Source: Kaistia algarum
GTDB taxonomy: Bacteria > Pseudomonadota > Alphaproteobacteria > Rhizobiales > Kaistiaceae
Reading direction: 5' to 3'
DNA length: 64,000 nucleotides
Assembly (NCBI RefSeq): GCF_026343945.1
Contig: NZ_JAPKNJ010000001.1
Location: 1,054,001-1,118,000, forward strand
Shown here piece after piece: positions 32,686 through 41,812 of this stretch. Below the pieces are notes generated by a model that saw only the letters and a list, made by a program, of their open reading frames with translations, searched no databases and had not been told where the DNA came from. The translations under genes were made by a program, and so were the position numbers. The number at the start of each line of letters is the position of its first letter. The first letter of the stretch is position 1.

Positions 32686-34893
32686 TCAGTCGAAGGCATC
32701 GATCCGGATGCGGCCTTCGGCCAGCCAAGCCTCAATCTGCCCGGCAGCGACCTCGCTCGTCCTGTCGGGGCCGGCGAGGACCTTGCCGAGGGCCGTCAGG
32801 GCGTCGCGGGCCATCTCGCGGCGTCCGCAGATATAGACGACAGCACCATCCTCTTTCAGCCAGCGCCGCAGTTCATCCCCCGCCGCCTCGATCTGCGCCG
32901 GAATACGCAAGCCGCCGGGGTCGCGCGAGAAGGCGGTGTCGAGGCGCGTCAGCGCACCGCTTTGCAGCGCCGTCTCGAAACGGTCCTGCCAGAGGAAGTC
33001 AGCCCGGCGATGACGGTTGCCGTAGAACAGCCAGGCAGGCCCGGCCCGGCCGGATGCCTGGCGCTCGGCGAGAAAGCCGGGAAACGGTGCGACCCCTGAT
33101 CCGGCGCCGATCATGACGATCGGCCAGGACGGATCAGCGGGCGGGTTGAAATCAGCATGCGCCTCCAGCCGGCCGCGGAGTTCTTCCCCGGTGGGAAGGC
33201 TGCGGATCAGCCGCGCCGACATCTCGCCGTATCCGGAACCACCATCCGCCTCCTGCCACTGATGCAGGCGCACCGTCAGCTCGATCAGGCGCGGATCGAC
33301 GCGGCTCGAGCTTCCGACGGAATAGGAACGCGGCCGTTGGCCTGGCGCCGGTATCAGGCGGAGCAGGTCGCCCGGACGAAAAGCCAGATCCGTGTCGCTC
33401 GTCAGTACGATCGCCCATGTCTCCTGCGTCTCGCCCGCCTCGGGATGATCGAGGCGGCGGCGATCGGTGAGCGTCAACGTCAATGGCTTGGATGGTTCGT
33501 CCTCCCCGACGACCTGCGAGCGAGCCTCGATCCCGGCGATCTCTCCGAGTTTCGCCATCCAGTCGTTCCAGACAGGCGCCGGGTCGCGATCGGCCCTCAT
33601 GAATGGAGCGAACTCGCTGGCGCCAGCGGCAAGAAAAGCGCTGCGCAGCGTCTCGGCACCACCGCAGAAATGCTCATAGCTTCTGTCGCCCAGACCCAGC
33701 ATCGCGAAATGGACACCGCGCGCCGAGCCTGGCGTCAGCTGCCTCCAGAAACGGCGCGCGGGATCTGGGATTTCGCCCTCGCCCGTCGTCGCGGCGATGA
33801 CGAGCACCTTGGCATAGCGGGCCAGCGCCGCTGGGGAGAGGCTGCCAAGGGGGGCGCTGACGGCCTGGATTCCTGCGGCGGAAAATACGCGCGCCGTCGC
33901 CTCGGCGAGCCTGGCGGCCGTCCCTGTCTGGCTGGCATGGACGATCAACCATTTGCCGCCAGCCATAGTCCCAACCGGGCGCCCCTCCCGCCGCCAACGG
34001 CGGAACCATGAGAGGAATCCGGTGACGGTCAGGGCCAGCAGCACCACCGAGATGCCGAAATTGAGAGCGCCCGACCAGGCCCCGGCCCAGATGCCTTCAT
34101 GGATCTCCTTGACAAGACCCGGACCGCCAGTGAGCGGCACCGCCACCGTATCCGTGACGGCGAACGTCCCCCCATTTTCGCCCGCGGTCTGCAGCATCAC
34201 GGTGCCGCCCCGGAACAGGCGGGCGGACTGGAGCTGCGCGAGATCGACCGTCGGGGCCGCGACCGTCAGGGCCTCCGAAACCGAGACCGTGTGCGACGCG
34301 ACCGGCAGCGCCACCCGCGCTCCGCCGCCGATGCCGAGCACCATGAGGACTGCCGTCAATGGTGCAAGGATGGTCACCGGCAACAGGCACCAGCCGAGCG
34401 CCCGGTGCCAGCCTATAACCGAATTGCGGAAACGCAGGCAGGACAGCAGCGGCCCGACGATCATGATCGCCAGCATGACGAAGCTCGCCGCCTCGACGAG
34501 GAGGCCGAGGCCGAGCAGCAGCGACTTGTGGAAGCGCTCGGCGATGCCGAAGACATCGATGCCGGAACTCGCCGCGCCACTCTTCGTGCCGGTGGCAATG
34601 TCCCAGGTGCCGGCGACGGCCGTCGTGCTGCTGGCGACGTCTACCGCAGCGCCCCCGCCGGTCACCGAAATCGAGCTGACCGCGCCGCCGGCTCCCAGCT
34701 TGTCGAGCAGCGTCTCCAACGCCGGGACGTCTATGCTCGCCCCCATCGTCGAGGATGTCGCCCTATTCGCCAGGATCGGCCGGAAGGAAAGGACCGTGCC
34801 GGAGAGGATGATCATGAGGAACAGGGGGGTCAGCACGAGGCCGGCCCAGCGATGAAGGCTGATGAGGTATGGCTTCACGTGGGACAAAGACAT
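32686..34893 (-). CDS. PepSY-TM / flavodoxin / FAD-NAD(P) reductase fusion protein
   Basis: A 735-residue membrane flavoprotein. Residues about 1-315 are a PepSY-associated transmembrane module (helices at about 14-36, 130-155, 165-190 and 290-310). A flavodoxin domain follows at about 325-465, with the FMN loop HASQTGTAARLAEATA and LGLGDRSYEHFC. A sulfite-reductase-type FAD/NADPH domain lies at about 475-735, with the FAD motif RPRSYSVGSS, GAGSGVAPFPGF and YICGRREMARD. It should carry electrons from NADPH across the membrane to a periplasmic or metal acceptor, perhaps ferric siderophores, as inferred for relatives. It is divergent from a two-component system that may control it, and converges on the M20 gene. 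Confidence 0.88.
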   Translation of the reverse strand: MSLSHVKPYLISLHRWAGLVLTPLFLMIILSGTVLSFRPILANRATSSTMGASIDVPALETLLDKLGAGGAVSSISVTGGGAAVDVASSTTAVAGTWDIATGTKSGAASSGIDVFGIAERFHKSLLLGLGLLVEAASFVMLAIMIVGPLLSCLRFRNSVIGWHRALGWCLLPVTILAPLTAVLMVLGIGGGARVALPVASHTVSVSEALTVAAPTVDLAQLQSARLFRGGTVMLQTAGENGGTFAVTDTVAVPLTGGPGLVKEIHEGIWAGAWSGALNFGISVVLLALTVTGFLSWFRRWRREGRPVGTMAGGKWLIVHASQTGTAARLAEATARVFSAAGIQAVSAPLGSLSPAALARYAKVLVIAATTGEGEIPDPARRFWRQLTPGSARGVHFAMLGLGDRSYEHFCGGAETLRSAFLAAGASEFAPFMRADRDPAPVWNDWMAKLGEIAGIEARSQVVGEDEPSKPLTLTLTDRRRLDHPEAGETQETWAIVLTSDTDLAFRPGDLLRLIPAPGQRPRSYSVGSSSRVDPRLIELTVRLHQWQEADGGSGYGEMSARLIRSLPTGEELRGRLEAHADFNPPADPSWPIVMIGAGSGVAPFPGFLAERQASGRAGPAWLFYGNRHRRADFLWQDRFETALQSGALTRLDTAFSRDPGGLRIPAQIEAAGDELRRWLKEDGAVVYICGRREMARDALTALGKVLAGPDRTSEVAAGQIEAWLAEGRIRIDAFD

Positions 34894-35124
34894 CGAGGGT
34901 TTCCAGGCTCGAGATCCGCAATGGGGCGGATCGAACGGACCGGAAATTATCCAGGCGATGTCGCTGGAATGTCCCCTTGAATGACTTCTTTGTCGTCAAC
35001 TCTCTCAGCCGCCATTCGGCGCGACATCCTGATACAATTTCGTTCTGGCCTTCCGCGCGCGAACCCGGCTCATTCGGCGCAACGGGCCTGCCGCATTCCG
35101 CTCAGCCAGCCACCTCGAAGCATC

Positions 35125-35847
35125 ATGGACCGCACACCCCACATCCTCGTCGTCGATGACCACCGCGAGATCCGCGAATTGCTGGCGAAATATCTCGCCA
35201 AGAACGGGCTGCGCGTCAGCGTCGCCTCCGGGGGACCCGAAATGCGGCAGGTCCTGCGCTCGGCTTCGATCGACCTTGTCGTCCTCGACATCATGATGCC
35301 GGGCGAGGACGGTCTCTCGCTCTGCCGGCATCTGCGGCAGACCAGCGACATCCCTGTCGTACTGCTGACGGCCGTCTCGGAAGAGACGGACCGCATCGTC
35401 GGGCTCGAACTGGGTGCGGACGACTATGTGACGAAGCCGTTCAATCCGCGCGAATTGCTCGCCCGCATCCGGGCCATTCTCCGCCGCTCGGCCGGCGTGC
35501 CGAAACCTGCCGCCGAGGGTCCTGGCGAGCGCTATCGTTTCGATCGCTGGCTGCTGGATGCCAGCCGCCGCGCGCTGCTCGACGAGGAGGGGAACGAGGT
35601 GCCGCTCGGTACGGCCGAGTTCCGCCTGCTGCTTGCCTTCATCAACAGGCCCGGAATGGTGCTGACGCGCGACCAGCTGCTCGACATCACCGCCGGCCGT
35701 TCGGCGCAGGTCTTCGACCGCAGCATCGACAATCTGGTCAGCCGCCTGCGCCGCCGCGTCGAGCGCGATCCGCAGCACCCCACGCTGATCAAGACCGTCT
35801 GGGGCGACGGCTATTCCTTCACCGCCAAGGTGGAGATGGAGACTTGA
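35125..35847 (+). CDS. OmpR-family response regulator
   Basis: A 240-residue DNA-binding response regulator. The receiver domain has Asp11/Asp12, the phosphoacceptor Asp55 in VVLDIMMPGEDG and Lys104 in YVTKPF. The winged-helix output domain spans about 140-235, with AEFRLLLAFINRPGMVLTRDQLL and VDNLVSRLRRR-like SIDNLVSRLRRRVE. The ATG at 35125 gives the normal length; a longer in-frame reading is not supported. The stop overlaps the kinase TTG start. The divergent neighbour is the PepSY reductase gene, 231 bp away, a likely target. Confidence 0.92.
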   Translation: MDRTPHILVVDDHREIRELLAKYLAKNGLRVSVASGGPEMRQVLRSASIDLVVLDIMMPGEDGLSLCRHLRQTSDIPVVLLTAVSEETDRIVGLELGADDYVTKPFNPRELLARIRAILRRSAGVPKPAAEGPGERYRFDRWLLDASRRALLDEEGNEVPLGTAEFRLLLAFINRPGMVLTRDQLLDITAGRSAQVFDRSIDNLVSRLRRRVERDPQHPTLIKTVWGDGYSFTAKVEMET

Positions 35848-37295
35848 GCCGTTTCAGGCTGTGGCCGGCGGGCCTCGCCGGGCGCCTCGTCATCCTGCTG
35901 GTCGCAGCCCTCGCTCTTGCGCAGGTGGGTCTCGTCTTCACCCTGCGCTCGGAGCAGGATGCCATCCTCGACCAGGTCGTCCATGGCCAGGCGCTGAACC
36001 AGGCGGTCACACTAACGCGGCTGCTGGCGGCCCTGCCTCCCGATCGCGGCGATGAACTGGCGAAGGCGTTCGGATCTCGGGAATCCTGCGCCGACATTTC
36101 ACGCGTCACCCCAGCGCCCCGTGCGATGAACCCGACGGAAGCGCGGCTAGCGCGTCTCCTCGGACGGATGCTGCACGGCGTCGAAGCCGGACCACCGCAG
36201 ATCGCGATCGAGCGGATGCGCGGTTCGGACCGCCCCTGCATTCCTACGGACCGGCCGGACGGAATGGATATCGGCGCCGGAACCGACGTGGGGACCGGAC
36301 CACCGCCACCGTCCGGACCCGGACCGGATCCACGCCGTGTCATCGCCGTTTCGGCGCGTGTGCCGCTCGATGACGGGCGCTGGCTGACGATGCGGTCGGC
36401 GCTGGGGGTTCCTCCCGGCTGGAATCGGGCGGCGCTTCTGTCGTTCCTGCTCTCCTCGCTGGCAGTTGGGACGGTCGCCGTCGTCGCGATCCGCAGCCAA
36501 ACGCGTTCGCTGCGCACCCTTGCCGAGGCATCGGACCGTTTCGGCCGCGGCGAAGCCGTGACACCGCTGCCTGAGAACGGCCCGGCCGAGGTAGCGGCCG
36601 CGACGCGTGCCTTCAATACGATGCAGGAACGTCTGAGCCTCTTTCTGCGCGATCGCCTGCGCCTGCTCGCCGGCATCAGCCACGATCTGCGGACGCCGTT
36701 GACGACGCTGCGCCTCAAGGCCGAATTCATCGACGACGAGACGATGCGCGAAGATCTGATCGCCACGATCGACGAACTGACGGTGATCTGCGAGGCCACG
36801 CTCGCCTTCACCCGCGCCGAGGCAACGGCGGAGGACACGGTGAGCGTCCAGTTGGAGAGGCTCGTCGGCGACGTAGCCGAAGAACTGAGACTCGGCGGCG
36901 CCGATGTCACGGTCACGGCGACCGGTCCGGTCGCCTATGCCTGCCGGCCGGTCTCGCTCAAGCGCGCGGTTCGGAACCTCATGGAGAACGCGGTTCGCTA
37001 CGGCCAGCGCGCGGATGTTACAATCCATGCGGCCAACGGCGAAGTCCAAATCGCGGTGCAGGACGAGGGCCCTGGCCTGCCCGAGGACAGGATCGAGGAA
37101 GCCTTCCAGCCCTTTGTGCGCATCGAGCCGTCGCGCAACGCCGAGACCGGCGGCATCGGCCTAGGTCTCGCCATCGCCCGGAGCATCGTGAAGGCGCATG
37201 GCGGCACGTTGACGCTCGCCAACCGGGCAGAAGGCGGCCTCCGCGCCGAGATAATGTTGCCGCGACAGACGGGCGGGGCGAACCCGGCCGCGTGA
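35844..37295 (+). CDS. Sensor histidine kinase
   Basis: A 483-residue membrane histidine kinase. Transmembrane helices are at about 12-33 and 196-216, with a periplasmic domain between them that includes an unusual Gly/Pro-rich stretch at about residues 148-163. HAMP follows, then the H-box ISHDLRTPLTTLR with phosphoacceptor His280. ATP-binding boxes are RAVRNLMENAVRYG (N), VQDEGPGLPE (G1) and GGIGLGLAIARSI (G2). The start TTG at 35844 overlaps the regulator stop as TTGA. It pairs with the preceding response regulator; the signal is unknown. It converges on the cytochrome gene with a 29-bp gap. Confidence 0.92.
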   Translation: MSRFRLWPAGLAGRLVILLVAALALAQVGLVFTLRSEQDAILDQVVHGQALNQAVTLTRLLAALPPDRGDELAKAFGSRESCADISRVTPAPRAMNPTEARLARLLGRMLHGVEAGPPQIAIERMRGSDRPCIPTDRPDGMDIGAGTDVGTGPPPPSGPGPDPRRVIAVSARVPLDDGRWLTMRSALGVPPGWNRAALLSFLLSSLAVGTVAVVAIRSQTRSLRTLAEASDRFGRGEAVTPLPENGPAEVAAATRAFNTMQERLSLFLRDRLRLLAGISHDLRTPLTTLRLKAEFIDDETMREDLIATIDELTVICEATLAFTRAEATAEDTVSVQLERLVGDVAEELRLGGADVTVTATGPVAYACRPVSLKRAVRNLMENAVRYGQRADVTIHAANGEVQIAVQDEGPGLPEDRIEEAFQPFVRIEPSRNAETGGIGLGLAIARSIVKAHGGTLTLANRAEGGLRAEIMLPRQTGGANPAA

Positions 37296-37324
37296 ACGCC
37301 CGTTTCCGTGATGCTGAAGAGCTC

Positions 37325-37945
37325 TTACGGACAGGCGGCTCCGGACTTCACCCAGGCTTCGACCAGTGCACCGGCCTCGGCCTGCGTGCCGGGGGCGGGC
37401 GTGCGTCCGACGCCGGGCGCCCAGGCCCATCCGACCAGCGTGTCCTTGCCGATATGGTCGATGAGGTCGTCGAGCGAGCGGCCGCCATTGCGCGCCGGAT
37501 CTTTGATCTGGGCGCAGATCTGCGAGACCGTCTTGCCTTCCCAAGCCATTTCGATCGGCGCCAAGTGCCATACCGTATGACCGGGAACACGGCCGGGATC
37601 GAAATTGGCCGCCTGGTGACAGGTCGAGCAGCGCATCGAGGGCAGCCCCATGCCGTCGACGCCTCGGAAGACCGGCGGCTGATGCAGATGCGCGTCGTCG
37701 CCCTGGCGCGGGCGGTCTCCGGCAGGGTGGCAGTTCGTGCAGCGCGGATTGGTCAGGACCTTGCCGAGTTCCGTAAAATAGGCCGCCGACCGCTTGGCCG
37801 GATCGGCGATCGAAGCGAAGCTCTCGACGGGGGCGAGGCTGTTCGTTGCCGTTCCCGAGGCTGCGAAAGCAGCGACGGCGACGGTCGCGCCGCTCGCCAA
37901 AGCTGACAGGAGGACCAGGACGAAAGGCCGCCATCCGGAACGCAT
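37325..37945 (-). CDS. Dihaem cytochrome c-like subunit of a molybdenum hydroxylase
   Basis: A 206-residue exported protein with an N-terminal signal/anchor (about residues 7-29) and two haem-c sites, CTNCH (69-73) and CSTCH (106-110). It resembles the small cytochrome often labelled an isoquinoline 1-oxidoreductase subunit. It is the last gene of the minus-strand operon after the large molybdopterin subunit and the 2Fe-2S subunit, 78 bp downstream of the latter. It should accept electrons from the iron-sulfur subunit in the periplasm and pass them to the respiratory chain. Confidence 0.85.
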   Translation of the reverse strand: MRSGWRPFVLVLLSALASGATVAVAAFAASGTATNSLAPVESFASIADPAKRSAAYFTELGKVLTNPRCTNCHPAGDRPRQGDDAHLHQPPVFRGVDGMGLPSMRCSTCHQAANFDPGRVPGHTVWHLAPIEMAWEGKTVSQICAQIKDPARNGGRSLDDLIDHIGKDTLVGWAWAPGVGRTPAPGTQAEAGALVEAWVKSGAACP

Positions 37946-38023
37946 CGTCGCTTCTCCTTCGAACCTCGCTGCGCGAGACGGATACTTTGCGGGAACCCGG
38001 CACCGACATGTGCCGGCCGGCGA

Positions 38024-38539
38024 TCAGGCCAGATATCGATCTGGATCGGCCAGCACGACGTCGCGCACCGCCTGGTGATATTTTACATAGCCGGTGCAGC
38101 GGCAAAGATGCCCGTCCAGCGCTTCGGCGATCGTCTTTTCCAGATCGGCGCGCGCTACCTTCGTCTTGGCCAGCCTCTCCAGCAGAACCTGGCTCTCATT
38201 GAGGAAGCCGGGAGTGCAATAGCCGCACTGGAAGGAAAAGTGCTCGATGAAACCCTTCTGCAGCGCGGTGAGTTCACCGTTCTGCGCATGGCCCTCGACG
38301 GTGCGGATGGTCTTGCCGTTGAAGTTCGCCGCCGCAACGATGCAGGTCGGATTGGTGTAGCTGGTGCCATCCTCCCGATCGACGATCACGGCACAGGCGA
38401 GGCACTGCGCAGCACCGCAGCCAAACTTGGTGCCGGTCAGGCCCAGAACCTCGCGCAGGAAGTCGTTCATCGAGAGATCGTCGCGGATCTCCGTCGGCCC
38501 ATAGGCGCGGCCATTGATGGTGAGGGCGAGGGTCGTCAC
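38024..38539 (-). CDS. 2Fe-2S subunit of xanthine-dehydrogenase-family enzyme (IorA-like)
   Basis: A 171-residue electron-transfer subunit. The plant-type ferredoxin domain has Cys41, Cys46, Cys49 and Cys66, and the second, helical domain has Cys105, Cys108, Cys146 and Cys148, so both 2Fe-2S clusters are intact. The start is GTG at 38539, overlapping the stop of the large-subunit gene as GTGA. It has no signal peptide of its own and probably travels across the membrane with the Tat-signalled large subunit. It relays electrons from the molybdenum centre to the dihaem cytochrome encoded next. Confidence 0.93.
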   Translation of the reverse strand: MTTLALTINGRAYGPTEIRDDLSMNDFLREVLGLTGTKFGCGAAQCLACAVIVDREDGTSYTNPTCIVAAANFNGKTIRTVEGHAQNGELTALQKGFIEHFSFQCGYCTPGFLNESQVLLERLAKTKVARADLEKTIAEALDGHLCRCTGYVKYHQAVRDVVLADPDRYLA

Positions 38540-41301
38540 GCGAGCGCTCCCTTGATCATGGCTTCAGTCACCGGCAGCGACTGGAAACGGTGGCCGATGG
38601 CGTCGTTGATCGCATTCAGCAGCGCGGGAACGACCGGGATCATCACGACTTCTGCCATGCCCTTGGGCGGCTCCTTGGGCGACAGTGGCGGCAAAAGCTC
38701 GATCTCGAGATCGTGCAGCGGCAGGTTGGAGCCGCGCGCCACCAAATAGCGCTCCAGGTTCCATTGGCCGTTGCCGGGGCCATCCTCGAAGGGCGGCAGG
38801 GTCTCCAGCAGCGCATAGCCGACGCCCATGGCAAAGCCGCCCTGCGACTGGCCGATGACGACTTCCGGCACCAACGCCTGGCCGCATTCAACCACGCTAT
38901 AGGCCTTGGCGATGCGGAGCGCACCCGTCGCCTTCTCGATCTCGACGCGAACAAGCGTACCGCAGGCCGACGCGAAGGACGTGCCGATCCGGTTGTAGTC
39001 CGTTGGCGGAAAAGTCACTACGGAGCGGTCGAGCCGCTGGAACGGGTCGGCGCCCCGCCGTATCGCCAGGGCGTCGATGTCGGCCGACCATGTGTCAGTA
39101 CCGATCGGGAACGTCGCCTGCGCCCAGGCCCAGCGCGAAAAGGAATGGGCCATCGCGCCAGTGACGCCCTTCATCGCGTGCGCCCTCGCTGCGATCTTCG
39201 CCAGGGGGAGCGGCGAGAGTCCCGACCAGACCAGCCAGCCATCCTGCCAGAAGGCTTCTTCGAACTGCTGGTTTCGAGGGTCGCTGGCCGGGATGCCCCA
39301 GAGGTCGAGCGCGGCCGGCCACAGCCCAAATCGGAACACGATCCGTGCCGCCTCGGCCACCGCCTGCGTCCCGACATGGGCGCCGATCGAGGCGCTGGTA
39401 GCCGAGCTTATGGCCGGCACCCAGCGTGGATTCGCAGCGGCTGCATCTTGCGCGGCCTGCGTCATCGAATAGGGATCGCCCGAGGTTACGAGTTCCAAGG
39501 CGCCGAACACATTGACTTCGGCAACGGTTACAGCGTCGGCGATGCCGCCAAGATGCTGCGCAACGCGGTTCGCCAGCGCCGTACCGATGCCGTTACCCAT
39601 TTCAACCGCATCGCCGTGGATCGAAATGCTTCCGTCGGGACGTATCTCGACCGTGCCGAGCGAGCAATCGGCGCCCGTGCCGTAATCCTTGGCCGAACAG
39701 GCTAAGCTGGTCCCGACCAGGAAGCCTTCCCGCGCCTTCGCCTTTTCCTCGGCGCGACGTTGCCAGATCTCGTGGCGCTCAAGCTTGTCGAGGATCTCGA
39801 TAGTGCGAACCGACACCGAATAGGGATTGCCGGTCAGCGTGCGCTCGCCCACCGTCAGGGCGTTGCGGCGACGGAATTCGATCGGGTCCAGTGGCAACCC
39901 GGCGGCGGCCTCGTCGATCAGCACTTCGAGCGCCGTCATGGTCTGCAAGGTGCCATAGCCGCGCATCGATCCGGCGGTTACGCCGCGCGTGTGCTCCGCG
40001 ACCGTCGTAACATCGACCTTTGGCACGCTGTACATGCCGATCGCACCGGTCGCGCCGACCACGGCTACGCTGGGCGAATAATTCGCGAGCCCACCGCCAT
40101 CGAGGACATGGTCGGCGGCAAAGGCGGTGATCTTGCCACTCGCCCGGTCGACGCCGATCTCGCTATGCATCTTGAAGGCGTGGCGCTTAATGCCGCCCTG
40201 AAACTGCTGGTAGCGATCATGGGCGAGCCGGATGGGCCGTCCTGGAAAGAACAGCGCCGCCAAAGCCATGTAGAGCGGAAACGGGGTGTGGTCACGGCCA
40301 CCAAAGCCGCCGCCGAGATAGGCGAAATTGGCGTCGATGCGCTCCGGCTTGAAATCGGCGGTCGCCTCGCCCAGCAGAAAAGCGACGGCACTCGCCGCCT
40401 CGAAGGGCGACTGCACGCCAAGCACGAGATGCAGTTCCTTGCCGGCCGTATCGTACCAACCAAGGCCCGCTTCCGGTTCAAGGAACATCGGATCGATCGA
40501 CTGCGTTTCGAAATCGCGGGCAAGCGCCAGCGTTCCGGAATCCGGCGCCGCGAGCGACGAACGGATCGCTTCGCCGTAAGTCGCCCCTTTCACATATTCG
40601 CCGCCCTTGGCGACAGGCAGCGGTTTCCAGATCGGCCGGCCCGAACTCTCAAGAAAGCCGGGGCTGATCCAGCCTTCCTGGATCGGCGAATAGACATCGG
40701 GCGCATCCGGCGTTGCCCCGGCGACGCGGGTAAAGCGGAAGGCAGCATAGTTCGGACCGGTCAACGGCCCGGTCTCGGCGCCGAACTTGAGCAAATTGCC
40801 ATTGCGGAACGCGAGCCGGGCCCGATCCTGCGCGTCGAACGTATCGAACAGCAGCAGGGCGACCGGCTGGCCGAGATAGAGTGGCGTGTTGCCGACCGGA
40901 CAGAAGAGATCGCCGGCGTAGAACTCCGGGACCCGCGTACCGATCCGCTCCAGATCGGCGGCCGTGACGATAACGGTCGGCTTCGCCGCTGCATCCAGTT
41001 GGTCGAGGTCGAGCCCGAGATAAATGTGCGATGCGTCCGGTGTCCGCACCAGCAGCGCGTGAGCCGTTTCAGCAGGCCAGCCGGGCATGTCGGCGGCGCG
41101 GAAATCGGAAGCATAGAGCTTGGCGCCAGTTACCTTGGCAATACCATCGACGCGCCCCTTCGCCAGACGCGGCACGCCGCGTCCCGGCAGGGTCTCGCGA
41201 TCGAGAAAGCTAAGCGACTCAGCCGCAGAAATTCGCGACAGGGCCAGCGTGATGCCGCTGGCGACGCCCCATTTCATCAATTCCCGACGCGTTGGCTGCA
41301 T
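38536..41301 (-). CDS. Molybdopterin-binding subunit, xanthine-dehydrogenase family (IorB-like)
   Basis: A 921-residue molybdenum-hydroxylase large subunit that oxidises aldehydes or N-heteroaromatic rings using water. The N-terminus has a Tat-like signal: PTRRELMKWG followed by a hydrophobic stretch (residues 4-27), pointing to the periplasm. Cofactor-pocket segments include AYLGGGFGGRDH, AGSMRGYG and GQSQGGFAMGVGYALLE. The probable catalytic glutamate is Glu884 in KGMAEVV, near the usual position. It is the first gene of the operon with the 2Fe-2S and cytochrome subunits. Isoquinoline 1-oxidoreductase and membrane aldehyde dehydrogenases share this design; the substrate cannot be fixed. Confidence 0.92.
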   Translation of the reverse strand: MQPTRRELMKWGVASGITLALSRISAAESLSFLDRETLPGRGVPRLAKGRVDGIAKVTGAKLYASDFRAADMPGWPAETAHALLVRTPDASHIYLGLDLDQLDAAAKPTVIVTAADLERIGTRVPEFYAGDLFCPVGNTPLYLGQPVALLLFDTFDAQDRARLAFRNGNLLKFGAETGPLTGPNYAAFRFTRVAGATPDAPDVYSPIQEGWISPGFLESSGRPIWKPLPVAKGGEYVKGATYGEAIRSSLAAPDSGTLALARDFETQSIDPMFLEPEAGLGWYDTAGKELHLVLGVQSPFEAASAVAFLLGEATADFKPERIDANFAYLGGGFGGRDHTPFPLYMALAALFFPGRPIRLAHDRYQQFQGGIKRHAFKMHSEIGVDRASGKITAFAADHVLDGGGLANYSPSVAVVGATGAIGMYSVPKVDVTTVAEHTRGVTAGSMRGYGTLQTMTALEVLIDEAAAGLPLDPIEFRRRNALTVGERTLTGNPYSVSVRTIEILDKLERHEIWQRRAEEKAKAREGFLVGTSLACSAKDYGTGADCSLGTVEIRPDGSISIHGDAVEMGNGIGTALANRVAQHLGGIADAVTVAEVNVFGALELVTSGDPYSMTQAAQDAAAANPRWVPAISSATSASIGAHVGTQAVAEAARIVFRFGLWPAALDLWGIPASDPRNQQFEEAFWQDGWLVWSGLSPLPLAKIAARAHAMKGVTGAMAHSFSRWAWAQATFPIGTDTWSADIDALAIRRGADPFQRLDRSVVTFPPTDYNRIGTSFASACGTLVRVEIEKATGALRIAKAYSVVECGQALVPEVVIGQSQGGFAMGVGYALLETLPPFEDGPGNGQWNLERYLVARGSNLPLHDLEIELLPPLSPKEPPKGMAEVVMIPVVPALLNAINDAIGHRFQSLPVTEAMIKGALA

Positions 41302-41812
41302 GGTTCAGCTCTTTTTGAGTCAAATTTTTCGGCCGGCATCTCTACCGCACCGCAACAATCCCCAAGCTTGGAGTCAACCAGCCGCTTGAAGACAAAGACT
41401 ATGGGAACAATCCGCCGCACCGATTTCCCGAATAGAATCAGGCATCATCGATACGGCTCAATTCAATGTAGGAAGGACACTTTATTTGAGCTGTCGACTC
41501 TCCCTCGACGCTCCACATGACGATGAATTTTACGGGCATTCCAAAGAAAACGCCAGCCTCACCCCGGCGTTATTTTTCGAGGCCCCGACCTCGGCCTTAT
41601 TACCGTAGATCTGCGCGATTTCGACCCGGCGAAGGCCGCGCTTCAGAGTCTGTTGGATGATCCGGAGCCCCTCGAGCCCCCGCATGCGGAACATGGGAAG
41701 CCGAGCGCGGGAAGGTGGCGCCCTTGGCGGTGACAGTGTCCAATCGGGTCCCTCCTTTGCATATGCGGTGATTGGGGGATGTGCTGCGGCTTCGCCAGCC
41801 AATGCCCCGGCG
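41302..41812. other. Intergenic region between molybdenum hydroxylase and MFS genes
   Basis: These 511 bases carry no gene I can support. The part at 41302-41560 is visibly more AT-rich than its surroundings and should hold the promoter of the molybdenum hydroxylase operon. TTGACTC occurs twice on the minus strand there, and CCAAGCTTGG is palindromic. A bidirectional hairpin lies at 41549-41577. A 90-codon minus-strand frame at 41530-41802 has no recognisable relatives. Confidence 0.6.
41549..41577 (-). terminator. Bidirectional hairpin terminator
   Basis: AACGCC (41549-41554) and GGCGTT (41566-41571) form a 6-bp stem with an 11-base loop. On the plus strand ATTTTT follows; on the minus strand TTCTTT follows. 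On the minus strand it would end transcripts from the MFS gene, though it lies about 240 bp past that stop. Confidence 0.5.

Noticed and set aside
39760..41520. A 586-codon plus-strand frame opposite the molybdopterin subunit
   Set aside because: It lies antisense to a gene with clear cofactor motifs and has shadow-type composition.
41530..41802. A 90-codon minus-strand frame in the gap before the MFS gene end
   Set aside because: It has no ribosome binding site, spans a terminator-like hairpin and resembles no family I know.
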